Of a DNA stretch of 64,000 bases, positions 62,601 through 64,000 are shown piece by piece; position 1 is the stretch's first letter; each line of letters opens with the position of its first letter. The translations under genes and the position numbers were made by a program. Origin of the DNA: Prostheceraeus crozeri (taxonomy: Eukaryota > Platyhelminthes > Polycladida > Euryleptidae). The notes under the pieces are model-generated. The model was not told the DNA's origin. It did no database searches and was given only the letters and a program-made list of their open reading frames with translations. The stretch is taken from the NCBI GenBank assembly GCA_907163375.1, contig CAJQUW010002095.1, forward strand, positions 1,294,239 through 1,358,238, read 5' to 3'.

Positions 62601-62789
62601 ATGGGCTCAATATGTAGAAAATGCGCACCGAGGGTTCGGACCACGAAAATATCGATGCGAAGCGTGTCGCTGGCCAATGTGTGGAGTTTCAATTCCATCA
62701 GGAAATACGAGGCACGCAGAAGAGTCTGAGACTAGCGAAGGAGAGGAAGAGAAGGACGAGGAAATAGCGAATCAAATGATATTTTTTCG
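20654..62789 (+). CDS. VPS8: VPS8, CORVET complex subunit (3' end outside window; exon 19 split by a hAT)
   Basis: VPS8 is a specific subunit of CORVET, the tether that binds Rab5 on early endosomes and promotes fusion. Twenty-one exons join in consistent phase to about 1,323 residues. Residues of about 135-455 form the propeller (IAVGTGHGL, LITMWDLKSGK, SDAHPPGNAVLYLRFTDDPT, GEICCLEPLH). Residues of about 490-1220 form the alpha-solenoid, including the conserved VPS8 core (AKFFALALLKGKAK-like start at 49036, TKDFLNVLALAFDE, FSLSQVGSLFVFIARQLVRP, AHKAQ then FFQVMEFLHRK, KLWFPVLD, ISVPAILQRILQDP). The RING starts at CEAC in exon 21. In-frame TGA codons just upstream of the ATG and an A at -3 support the start. 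Alignment to human VPS8 is from memory, but order, spacing and motifs agree throughout. Exon 19 is interrupted by a transposon, so this allele may be defective or spliced around it. Confidence 0.95.
22441..22761 (+). repeat. Tandem duplication, 161-bp period (two copies)
   Basis: The block containing ATTGCATCGACACCAATTT recurs 161 bp later (22461 and 22622), with matching flanks such as CATACTACTTA(C/T)AAAATTGATGATGCA. The copies span about 22441-22600 and 22602-22761 and differ at scattered positions. Lies in VPS8 intron 1. Confidence 0.88.
24080..25420 (+). mobile_element. Decayed transposase-like ORF remnant
   Basis: Translation near 24900-25100 gives SCHGNAFHESGLSLIKAVVD and SLDEEALVALSTIRDSYIRA followed by GGFMNINITNSLI. 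Next, around 25100-25230, comes a K/R/E-rich coiled segment (KEMEELDLKRKRENEAP). This resembles the C-terminal end of hAT-like transposon proteins found in many invertebrates (SHG-x-A-x-E-x-GFS-x-NK, then an RxxxD-x-(I/V)-x-x-GG segment and a charged tail). Several stops and frame changes show it is not a working gene. The upstream limit is uncertain, and the family assignment is tentative. Confidence 0.5.
26829..26996 (+). repeat. 168-bp direct repeat, copy 1
   Basis: About 90% or more identical to 27950-28117. It begins ACTGAAACCGATCCTCAAGA and ends GTATCTTTTGCATCGT. It carries a short open frame LKPILKKSTRHSDNEYFNRN-K ending in TAA, then AATAAA-type motifs like a 3' UTR. Confidence 0.92.
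27623..27805 (-). repeat. tRNA-derived SINE, family A, copy 1
   Basis: The - strand reads TCCGTGACACAGTGGTTAAA (box A-like TGACACAGTGG), then GAGGTCGAGCCCCG (box B-like), then a body shared with 43630-43805 on the + strand: AAAGTGTC(A)(T/C)TGGAAGTC, GGAAGGGCATCCGG, CGTCCAAGCC and GAGTAG(T/C)GACGTTAA. Two independent copies in opposite orientation and pol III boxes make this a SINE family. Confidence 0.85.
27950..28117 (+). repeat. 168-bp direct repeat, copy 2
   Basis: Second copy of 26829-26996, offset by 1,121 bp in the same orientation. The short open frame ends at the same point but with TGA in place of TAA. The SINE copy at 27623-27805 lies between the repeats. Confidence 0.92.
28682..28733 (+). 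repeat. Short tandem repeat, 18-bp unit, about three copies
   Basis: The unit ATAGAAATACACTATGT occurs about three times in a row with one change in the last copy. Lies in VPS8 intron 1. Confidence 0.85.
29890..30246 (+). CDS. VPS8: VPS8 exon 2
   Basis: Acceptor TTTTAAG|G, donor GTG|GTAAGA; 119 codons, phase 0 both ends (residues 16-134). It begins DEEQIRELDKELLAVPEISD, passes through a Ser/Thr-rich and His/Arg-rich disordered linker, and ends VLKRGVLSSVSTQLRSNKAR. The end matches the LLKGISAQIVSAADKV segment that leads into the propeller in human VPS8. Confidence 0.88.
31381..32950. mobile_element. Non-autonomous hAT element, 1,570 bp
   Basis: Terminal inverted repeats CTGAGGTGGGC (left) and CAGAGGTGGGC (right, reverse complement), 10/11 match, flanked by a perfect 8-bp duplication GGGAAATA (31373-31380 and 32951-32958). 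Subterminal clusters of CGATTATCCGATTCG-like motifs occur at both ends, as in hAT transposase-binding arrays. No transposase ORF is visible, so it moves only with help from another element. Lies in VPS8 intron 2. Confidence 0.9.
33146..33877. repeat. 730-bp imperfect palindrome (foldback element)
   Basis: Left arm from ACCACCATGCTGCTATAG pairs with the right arm ending CTATAGCAACATGGTGGT. Many blocks pair along the way: TTGCCGGAAACTGAAA, GACCTGCAATGAAATCC, CGAACCACTCGTACATCAAA, and in the middle CAGGGCTGCGGTGTCGATGT (33413) against ACATTCACACCGCAACCCTG (33617). The arms look about 80% identical over about 350 bp each, with a short centre near 33500-33530. Lies in VPS8 intron 2, so it would form a long RNA hairpin in the pre-mRNA. 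Confidence 0.9.
34540..34594 (+). CDS. VPS8: VPS8 exon 3
   Basis: Acceptor TTTCTTTCAG|G, donor TATG|GTAAGT; 55 nt. Encodes AFTYYIAVGTGHGLTFVY, the first propeller strand, like SLIAVGTSHGLALIF of human VPS8. Leaves a one-base overhang that joins exon 4 as GAA. Confidence 0.9.
35045..35185. repeat. CCCGA/TCGGG-rich inverted and direct repeats
   Basis: A run of CCTACCCGAA-like and TTCGGGTCGGG-like motifs on both strands (for example ACCCGAACCCGAATGC next to CTCGGGTTCGGGTCGGG). It resembles the subterminal part of a hAT element, starting GATGAGCGATCCTACCCG near 35046, but the opposite end and a duplication were not found. Lies in VPS8 intron 3. Confidence 0.55.
36895..38189 (-). mobile_element. 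Tc1/mariner-like element, decayed
   Basis: Left end CACTGGTGACAAATTAG follows a TA (36893-36894). The right end, read as reverse complement from the TA at 38190, gives CTGGTGACATTAAATTAAG. The 1.3-kb length is classic for Tc1. On the - strand between about 38000 and 37050 broken frames show Tc1-transposase-like pieces: IIKRMEHRPESMSGSPP, then a W-S-(D/E)-ESRFSL-like stretch near 37640, followed by VHRRIGQEFHQTV. Frames change several times, so it is dead. Lies in VPS8 intron 3. Confidence 0.65.
39832..40156 (+). CDS. VPS8: VPS8 exon 4
   Basis: Acceptor TTTTTGCAG|A, donor TTCAG|GTGCGA; 325 nt, leaves phase 2. Encodes NQVMKWCLGDLARSSEVGAV, SRLLVGHARGLITMWDLKSG and DAHPPGNAVLYLRFTDDPTL, near-identical to the best conserved propeller blades of animal VPS8. 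Confidence 0.95.
40999..41410 (+). CDS. VPS8: VPS8 exon 5
   Basis: Acceptor TTATACAG|C, donor ATTCAG|GTAATT; 412 nt. The junction with exon 4 rebuilds CLFSGSRGEICCLEPLH, matching human CLFSGSKGEVCCIEPLH. It continues DHPIYQFRLIAMASFTKIF and LPLLAWQWVI, later propeller blades (residues about 261-398). Confidence 0.95.
41542..41625 (+). CDS. VPS8: VPS8 exon 6
   Basis: Acceptor ATTTTTAG|T, donor CTCGAG|GTAAGA; 28 codons, phase 0. Encodes WMTPNTMAFIDTKEKLHLIA, like WINSRTVVLLDSVEKLHVID of the human protein. Confidence 0.93.
42111..42318 (-). repeat. Penelope pLTR-like arm, left
   Basis: Inverted copy of 43388-43568 with almost the same sequence over its length. It is 27 bp longer because a short block containing GAAGAGAT(C/T)GGACAATCAT is duplicated in tandem here. 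Contains the hammerhead-like segment GACGTTTCGGTGGCAATCTG on the + strand. Confidence 0.9.
43388..43568 (+). repeat. Penelope pLTR-like arm, right, with hammerhead-like core
   Basis: Reverse complement of the left arm. Around 43472-43505 the + strand reads GTGATCAA-GGTG-(10-nt loop)-CCTCC-GAAACGTC; in the left arm the stem closes as GGTG/CACC followed by GAAAC. Penelope-like pLTRs are known to hold hammerhead ribozymes with a CTGATGA-stem-GAAA core. Here the first box is GTGATCA, so the ribozyme is only a possible, altered version. Confidence 0.6.
43628..43805 (+). repeat. tRNA-derived SINE, family A, copy 2
   Basis: Same family as 27623-27805 but on the + strand: GTGGTTGGCATAGCG (degenerate box A region), GAGGTCGAGCCCCG (box B), body with GAAGGGCATCCGG and GCACCGTCCAAGCC, ending near GAGTAGCGACGTTAAG. 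It lies just 3' of the Penelope-like element. Confidence 0.85.
44270..44690 (+). mobile_element. LINE 3' ORF scrap
   Basis: Around 44410-44640 the translation in shifting frames gives FRLAVLIYRSLHG, a typical phrase near the C-terminus of CR1/L2/Jockey LINE ORFs (RIRFKLAVLMYRSLHG), then a Ser/Arg-rich stretch. No intact frame remains. Lies in VPS8 intron 6. Confidence 0.5.
45222..45335 (+). repeat. SINE family B, partial copy 1
   Basis: Shares CCTAGTGAGAGTTGCGA, GTGTGAAGGCTGCC, GTATTATGGC and GTGAGGCAGGGATGAGTAAA with copies at 48564-48737 and 55905-56105. The tRNA-like head is missing, so it is 5'-truncated. Confidence 0.82.
46194..46280 (+). CDS. VPS8: VPS8 exon 7
   Basis: Acceptor TTTCTTAG|G, donor TTACTG|GTAAGT; 29 codons, phase 0. 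Encodes LCYNSSLYKSLATDGNVSEL, close to LVYNSSHFKSLATGGNVSQA of human VPS8. Confidence 0.95.
46461..47050. mobile_element. Foldback/MULE-like element with about 180-bp inverted repeats
   Basis: The first and last ~180 bp are inverted copies. Left AAGGCAAAAAGGTAACTCCC pairs with right GGAAGTTACCTTCTTGCCTT, and deeper blocks pair too (TCCCGCGCCT, GATGTCAAGAGATG against CATCTCTTGATATC). Flanks AGATAATCA and AGATTTATCA look like a decayed 9-bp target duplication, the size typical of Mutator-like elements. The central ~240 bp has no ORF. Lies in VPS8 intron 7. Confidence 0.85.
47376..48563. mobile_element. Non-autonomous hAT element, 1,188 bp, inserted in a SINE
   Basis: Left end CAGTTGTGGGCAACGCGTGG and right end (reverse complement) CAGTGGCGAGCAACCAAGTT are typical hAT termini, with GGCCCGC-rich subterminal motifs on both sides. 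A perfect 8-bp duplication GTATAGCG flanks it (47368-47375 and 48564-48571). No transposase frame was recognised. The right flank continues directly into SINE family B, so the hAT landed in that SINE. Confidence 0.92.
48564..48737 (+). repeat. SINE family B, copy 2 (interrupted by hAT)
   Basis: After GTATAGCGGAAGGCCC comes box B-like GGGTTCGAGGCTG, then the family body (GCCGCTCTCACTAGAGG, GATGAGAGTTGCCAGAG, GGGTGAGGCGGCAAAAAG). The piece before the hAT, about 47335-47375, should be the rest of the same tRNA-like head. Ends in a short A-rich tail near 48737, only 69 bp before VPS8 exon 8. Confidence 0.82.
48806..48916 (+). CDS. VPS8: VPS8 exon 8
   Basis: Acceptor CTTCCTAG|G, donor CGTGAG|GTGAGT; 37 codons, phase 0. 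Encodes AYAGESACYHSICVADGQLV and the RSWRE end, matching ALVGEKACYQSI...RSWRER of human VPS8, the link from propeller to solenoid. Confidence 0.95.
49006..49295 (+). CDS. VPS8: VPS8 exon 9
   Basis: Acceptor TTTGCAG|C, donor GATCA|GTAAGT; 290 nt, leaves phase 2. Intron 8 before it is only 89 bp. Encodes RLATLSKRGRPELAVKFALA and LLKGKAKGVKGLHRD, the first solenoid helices, like HLLKQDCLTEALALAWSFHE-GKAKAVVGL in human. Confidence 0.94.
49700..50190 (-). mobile_element. LINE reverse-transcriptase C-terminal remnant
   Basis: The - strand, across two frames, reads ALIEELASTSWG then VEYCVPALSALTKLLDILVN and ETMRVIAEYIRCTPVSCL. This is the usual region after the RT domain of Jockey/I-type LINEs (LA-x-SSWGA, EYCAPVW, ...D-x-x-LN-x-x-MR-x-I-x-G-x-(I/V)-R-x-TP). 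A frame change splits it. It lies in VPS8 intron 9, antisense to the gene. Confidence 0.7.
51200..51595 (+). mobile_element. LINE 3' ORF remnant
   Basis: The + strand gives THRVNHTRQHIWLTHDRSHN, then FSHRVIHVWNSLPDLIVSSK followed by a C-terminal helix. The phrase (T)R-x-H-x-x-x-L...S-x-FF-x-(H/Q)RV-(I/V)-x-x-WNSLP-x-x-(I/V)V is the standard end of CR1/Jockey-type LINE ORFs. At least one stop lies upstream. Lies in VPS8 intron 9, in the same orientation as the gene. Confidence 0.75.
51987..52351 (+). CDS. VPS8: VPS8 exon 10
   Basis: Acceptor CTTTTTCAG|A, donor GATG|GTGAGC; 365 nt, phase 2 in, phase 1 out. Encodes SLLYEELYANFCSAGITGSA, PPALIQDLVEHCRSRERLGD and DLDQVIRICRRHDLFDALIH, aligned with the MYDKLSENSVAKGVFLE...LIVHF...LDIQQVVLMCWENRLYDAMIYV part of human VPS8 (conserved VPS8 core). 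Confidence 0.95.
52561..52831 (+). CDS. VPS8: VPS8 exon 11
   Basis: Acceptor TGTTTTCAG|A, donor AAGG|GTAAGT; 271 nt. Encodes LGNKILVYINACLGGRSYVT and SNTKDFLNVLALAFDE, matching MGNKLLVYISCCLAGRAYPL and DTREFLNVLALTFED of human VPS8. Confidence 0.96.
52894..53056 (+). CDS. VPS8: VPS8 exon 12
   Basis: The intron before it is only 62 bp. Acceptor CCTTGAAG|A, donor GACCAG|GTAATT; 163 nt. Encodes RRQRMIDSLVVCMTKQKVFS, LSQVGSLFVFIARQLVRPEN and NTFDQ, matching QVGCLFTFLARQLAKPDN...TLFDQ of human VPS8. Confidence 0.96.
53616..54426. mobile_element. Non-autonomous hAT-like element, 811 bp
   Basis: The ends are inverted repeats: CAGGGCTGCCACTCTTCCGG at left and, from the right end, CAGGGCTGCCACTCTTATCA, with a CCGGTTTT/AAAACCGG block next to both. 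The flanks (CACCAACA and CGCAACAG region) give only a degenerate 8-bp duplication, so it is older than the other hATs here. No ORF. Lies in VPS8 intron 12. Confidence 0.82.
55053..55216 (+). CDS. VPS8: VPS8 exon 13
   Basis: Acceptor TTTACAG|G, donor CAGTT|GTAAGT; 164 nt. Encodes VLEWLCQVEDRENMGLNELA, EQQQVIIDLLTANQAFGKTC and EERLLVMAHKAQ, matching VLEFLCSPDDDSRHSERQQVLLELL...EESRLIRMAEKAE. Confidence 0.95.
55343..55427 (+). CDS. VPS8: VPS8 exon 14
   Basis: Acceptor TTTGACAG|T, donor AGAAAG|GTAGGT; 85 nt. With exon 13 it gives AHKAQFFQVMEFLHRKNGRF then VDIVSCYLDDPYRK, matching AEKAEFYQICEFMYEREHQYDKIIDCYLRDPLRE. Confidence 0.95.
55697..55795 (+). CDS. VPS8: VPS8 exon 15
   Basis: Acceptor TTTTTCAG|G, donor ATAAAG|GTAAAT; 33 codons, phase 0. 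Encodes DQVFNYLKESLTDSDVPQKQ and KVEIKALCMERIK, like EEVFNYIHNILSIPGHSAEEKQSVWQKAMDHIE. Confidence 0.94.
55905..56105 (+). repeat. SINE family B, copy 3 (fullest)
   Basis: Begins GGATAGTTAAGTGCGG (box A-like), box B-like GGATTCGAGTCTG, then GCACCGTTCTCACTATAG, GGTGAGAATGGCGACTATG, TGAAGGCTGCC and GAGCAGGGATGACTAAA, ending in AATAAAAC. Same family as 45222-45335 and 48564-48737. Lies in VPS8 intron 15. Confidence 0.85.
56246..56273. repeat. (TA)n microsatellite
   Basis: About a dozen TA dinucleotides in a row with one interruption, in VPS8 intron 15. Confidence 0.95.
56556..56698 (+). CDS. VPS8: VPS8 exon 16
   Basis: Acceptor TTTTGCAG|G, donor TGCAG|GTATGA; 143 nt. Encodes DLADASAEKTVSLLVKTLNE, KIETMVGRLKRQPYTLFLLL and RGYFDYC, matching LKPCKAAELVATHFSGHIETVIKKLQNQVLLFKFLRSLL. 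Confidence 0.95.
56766..56943 (+). CDS. VPS8: VPS8 exon 17
   Basis: Intron before it is 67 bp. Acceptor TTTCCAG|C, donor ATTAAT|GTAAGT; 178 nt. Encodes SRDSSPLHSAAANRNGEGPR, then VVSECFIELMVEYDTSELEA and FLRSNSDYRTQAAIN, like CITEQFIELLCQFNPTQVIETLQVLECYRLEETIQ. Confidence 0.94.
57005..57094 (+). CDS. VPS8: VPS8 exon 18
   Basis: Intron before it is 61 bp. Acceptor TAATTCAG|A, donor ATTCAA|GTAAGT; 30 codons, phase 0. Encodes MVKHCDEPRAMAYLYEKAGK and PAAALEIYIQ, like ITQKYQLHEVTAYLLEKKGDIHGAFLIML. Confidence 0.95.
57514..57617 (+). CDS. VPS8: VPS8 exon 19, 5' piece (cut by hAT)
   Basis: Acceptor GGATTTCAG|C, phase 0. Encodes LFNADWSSMLSNRDDSGQAS and IPSISLVEKSFKEC, then the first two bases of a Val codon. 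The last 8 bases (57610-57617, GAATGTGT) are the target site duplicated by the hAT that starts at 57618. This corresponds to the DVEDTMVETIALC region of human VPS8, just before the KLWFP segment. Confidence 0.9.
57915..59056 (-). pseudogene. hAT transposase (ZMYM1/DUF4371-like), broken
   Basis: Reading from 59056 downwards: LCQARYFILPSLWYWTQVDH, then SLSQTRWCVRGVAIRNVVEN (the SxTRW motif of this hAT group), a helical insertion region with RHDGIAAAREDECRESTFDQ, and at 58180-57920 the C-terminal hAT dimerisation domain EVIRLLSLCLSQPSSKASSE then GAFSAF and RLTHLAIMSTNREVLRSLDR. The pieces lie in several frames with stops between (for example one in the AINYRAK/TIGQKRL stretch near 58050), and the N-terminal part is absent or unrecognisable. 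It cannot make a full transposase. Proteins of this group are often annotated as zinc finger MYM-type 1-like in invertebrate genomes. Confidence 0.88.
59060..60537 (+). mobile_element. LINE (CR1/L2-like), 5'-truncated, nested in the hAT
   Basis: The + strand encodes RT motifs in order: VPVICKLLEKYVANQLWSFI, QSAYRRGCSTKTVLL, LDQTSAFDSVDHDFLLRRL, IDWFRSYLNNRTIVVK, GVPQGSVLGPILFLIY, HLYADD (catalytic), then VDGVHSWLSSNRILLNSSKS, SRLDYCVSCYCGLPASNLHR, and the terminal SFSVPAPGLWNDLPSELRLA. The 3' end carries a TAAA-repeat tail (60516-60536). Several frame changes and stops occur (for example after HSQLM near 59635), so it is dead. The 5' end starts in mid-RT, as expected for incomplete reverse transcription. 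It splits the hAT transposase. Confidence 0.92.
60538..61230. other. Non-coding part of the hAT between LINE tail and right end
   Basis: No coding recognised. A block near 61055-61085 (TTGAAGGCCAAAGGCCGAAG then TACAGT) resembles part of the foldback element arm near 46957 (TTTGAAGGCGCGGGAGGCCG then AAGTACTGT), so a third small insertion may be present here. Confidence 0.4.
61334..61385 (+). CDS. VPS8: VPS8 exon 19, 3' piece (after hAT)
   Basis: Directly after the second GAATGTGT. It completes the Val codon and encodes DFCHKNSRKLESQGDRE, ending at donor GAA|GTCAGT. With the 5' piece, the exon would be 156 nt (52 codons, phase 0 both ends). ECVDFCHKNSRKLESQGDRE aligns with ALCQRNSHNLNQQQRE of human VPS8, which shows that both pieces belong to one exon. 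Confidence 0.92.
61454..61624 (+). CDS. VPS8: VPS8 exon 20
   Basis: Intron 19 before it is 68 bp. Acceptor GTTTTAG|A, donor TTACAG|GTGAGA; 57 codons, phase 0. Encodes KLWFPVLDCILEKQRELDTT and AVISAMSPHISVPAILQRIL-Q, matching ALWFPLLEAMM...MAAFIALPSILQRILQ. Confidence 0.96.
61992..62046. repeat. Strong intronic hairpin
   Basis: TTGCCACAG-TTA-GCTGTCCCATG pairs with CATGGGACAGCTGTGGCAA across a 12-nt loop; the only bulge is the TTA. Weaker pairing may continue outward (TGCCGTGTAA against the TCACACCGCA side). It lies in VPS8 intron 20. Confidence 0.8.
62470..62789 (+). CDS. VPS8: VPS8 exon 21 (start of RING finger)
   Basis: Acceptor TTCATAG|G, donor TTTCG|GTAGGT; 320 nt. Encodes DPLYAHEKMADLKEMILGML, VTFNYESTLLGTCCRMVGHD and later YRCEAC, matching DPVYGKGKLGEIRGLILGMLDTFNYEQTLLETT...DYCSIC. 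CEAC is the first zinc-binding pair of the RING. The following loop is long and acidic (EESETSEGEEEKDEE) before ANQMIFF, the strand that in human precedes SCGHLYH. The exon carrying the remaining RING ligands is not seen before 64000. Confidence 0.94.
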
Positions 62790-64000
62790 GTAGGTATAGC
62801 AGCCTATCAATTAATTATGATAATGAAGTCATGAAAGCAGTTTGAACATTTGATTTTAGACATTTGATGATCAATTTTTTAGCATCTCACGCGGCTGTCG
62901 TGCGGTCCCCCTTCCGCTAAGTAGTGCAGGAAGAAAAGAGAAAACCGGAATTACTTTTATTAAGAACAAATGGTTGCACTCGTATTCGAGAGGCAGGTGC
63001 AACCATTTAATCGCAATTATGATCCTTCCGTCTGTGGCAACACTTATGCTTTTAATAAATATTTTCTATTATCAACTAAATAACAAGGAGAGCAAATAAG
63101 AGTTTTTTAACATTTTTAATGAAATAACTTCACACGCCTGCTTTTTGGCATAAGAACTCCTAAATACTGGTCAGTTACTTTTCTAGGCAAGCACTTAATT
63201 TTAGTTAGTTAAATGTTGATTTAATTCCAACTACGACGCTATAAATCTCAATGTAATTTGTAAGAAATCATTGTTTTCTGCACTTTTACACAATTAAGGC
63301 ATTTTGAATTCGAAACAGTCTCCCCTATTCGGAATGATTTTTTAAACCTTTCAAACTAAATTTTGACAATTAAACAGCTGGCTTCTGAATGATGTAGAGC
63401 ACCTATAAAATAATACTGAACTAAGTTTCACAATTTCAATATAGAAACATCCGGAGCCTCCTCTAGCGGCAGAGATTTAGTTATCCGCTCCGGTCACGAC
63501 TTACCCAAAATCTCGAAAAAGCCGTTCTAAGCTACAAAGCAAGTAAATTTTGTTAGCCTATGCCGTATGCCTAAAAATTAGGCCTTGCTATGGAAGACCT
63601 GGATGCATGTGTTTGACCGGTTAACCTTGTAAGTGAGACAAAATATAGCACCAAAACTCTCATTGAGTCGGCTTTGACACTGCATTTCTATTAAACTGGG
63701 GTCTAACGAATGCCAAAAAAGTCATCATTTCTTTATGAGTAGCCAATGGAAAATTATGATGTGAATGAATATCATACTTGAAATAGAATTTATGTTCATA
63801 GACAGAGCAGTTTTATCTACGTATTTTCGTAGAATAATACAAGTGTTTCTCTCCATCTCTCTTATATTTTGGTATATAGGATGCTTGTTCGTTTTGAGCT
63901 GGTAAATGGAGTCATTGTGTGTTATATAGCAAAAACCTTTTTGTGACCTTTTATAAAATAGTAATGCTATGAGAACTCGAAACACTGTCATCCAAACACA
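62790..64000. other. VPS8 intron 21 (no exon recognised)
   Basis: AT-rich DNA. The next VPS8 exon should start with a codon completing CG-N and then read CGH-x-(Y/F)H. No acceptor followed by such a sequence was found. A short inverted repeat AAATGGTTGCA...TGCAACCATTT lies at about 62968-63009. Confidence 0.6.

Noticed and set aside
62880-63100. Open frame after TTTTTAG as a candidate next VPS8 exon
   Set aside because: It lacks the CGHxxH and CxxC ligands expected for the rest of the RING.
1-64000. LTR retrotransposons, endogenous retroviruses, Polintons or CRISPR arrays
   Set aside because: I saw no direct LTR pair, gag or integrase motifs, capsid or pol B motifs, or spaced direct repeats. 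The only reverse transcriptases are of LINE and Penelope type.

Overview
The window is nuclear DNA of an animal, most likely a marine or other invertebrate. It is AT-rich, with GT-AG introns from about 60 bp to 9 kb and introns and intergenic DNA full of decayed transposons, SINEs and LINEs. I cannot name the species. There is no sign of prokaryotic organisation and I saw no LTR or capsid-bearing element.

Two host genes are supported, both on the + strand. (1) The 3' part of a small WD40-repeat gene has three coding exons (11490-11734, 15289-15579, 18192-18308, stop at 18306). Its 5' exons were not recognised. (2) VPS8, the CORVET membrane-tethering subunit, starts at 20654 and runs past 62789. 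Twenty-one exons rebuild about 1,323 residues that align end to end, from memory, with animal VPS8: N-terminal beta-propeller, alpha-solenoid, and the first cysteine pair of the C-terminal RING. The rest of the RING must lie beyond the window.

The most striking result is in VPS8 exon 19. The 156-nt exon is cut by a 3,708-bp hAT DNA transposon (57618-61325) that has 15-bp terminal inverted repeats (14/15 match) and a perfect 8-bp target-site duplication (GAATGTGT). The coding frame is intact on both sides and matches VPS8 on both sides. Exon 19 is a multiple of three and both neighbouring junctions are phase 0, so skipping it would keep the frame. The hAT carries a broken transposase on the - strand, which is interrupted by a 5'-truncated LINE.

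Layout: 1-11489, intergenic DNA or unseen 5' part of the WD40 gene, with a LINE tail, tRNA-like scraps, a 31-bp minisatellite containing TTAGGG and a 176-bp palindrome. 11490-18308, WD40 gene with a LINE remnant in an intron. 18309-20653, intergenic. 20654-62789, VPS8. Its introns hold a transposase-like remnant and a 168-bp direct repeat pair (intron 1); a 1.57-kb non-autonomous hAT and a 730-bp palindrome (intron 2); a Tc1-like element (intron 3); a Penelope-like element with inverted terminal repeats, SINEs and a LINE scrap (intron 6); a long-TIR foldback element and a hAT inserted in a SINE (intron 7); two LINE remnants (intron 9); another hAT (intron 12); and a SINE (intron 15). 62790-64000 is intron 21 as far as I can see.
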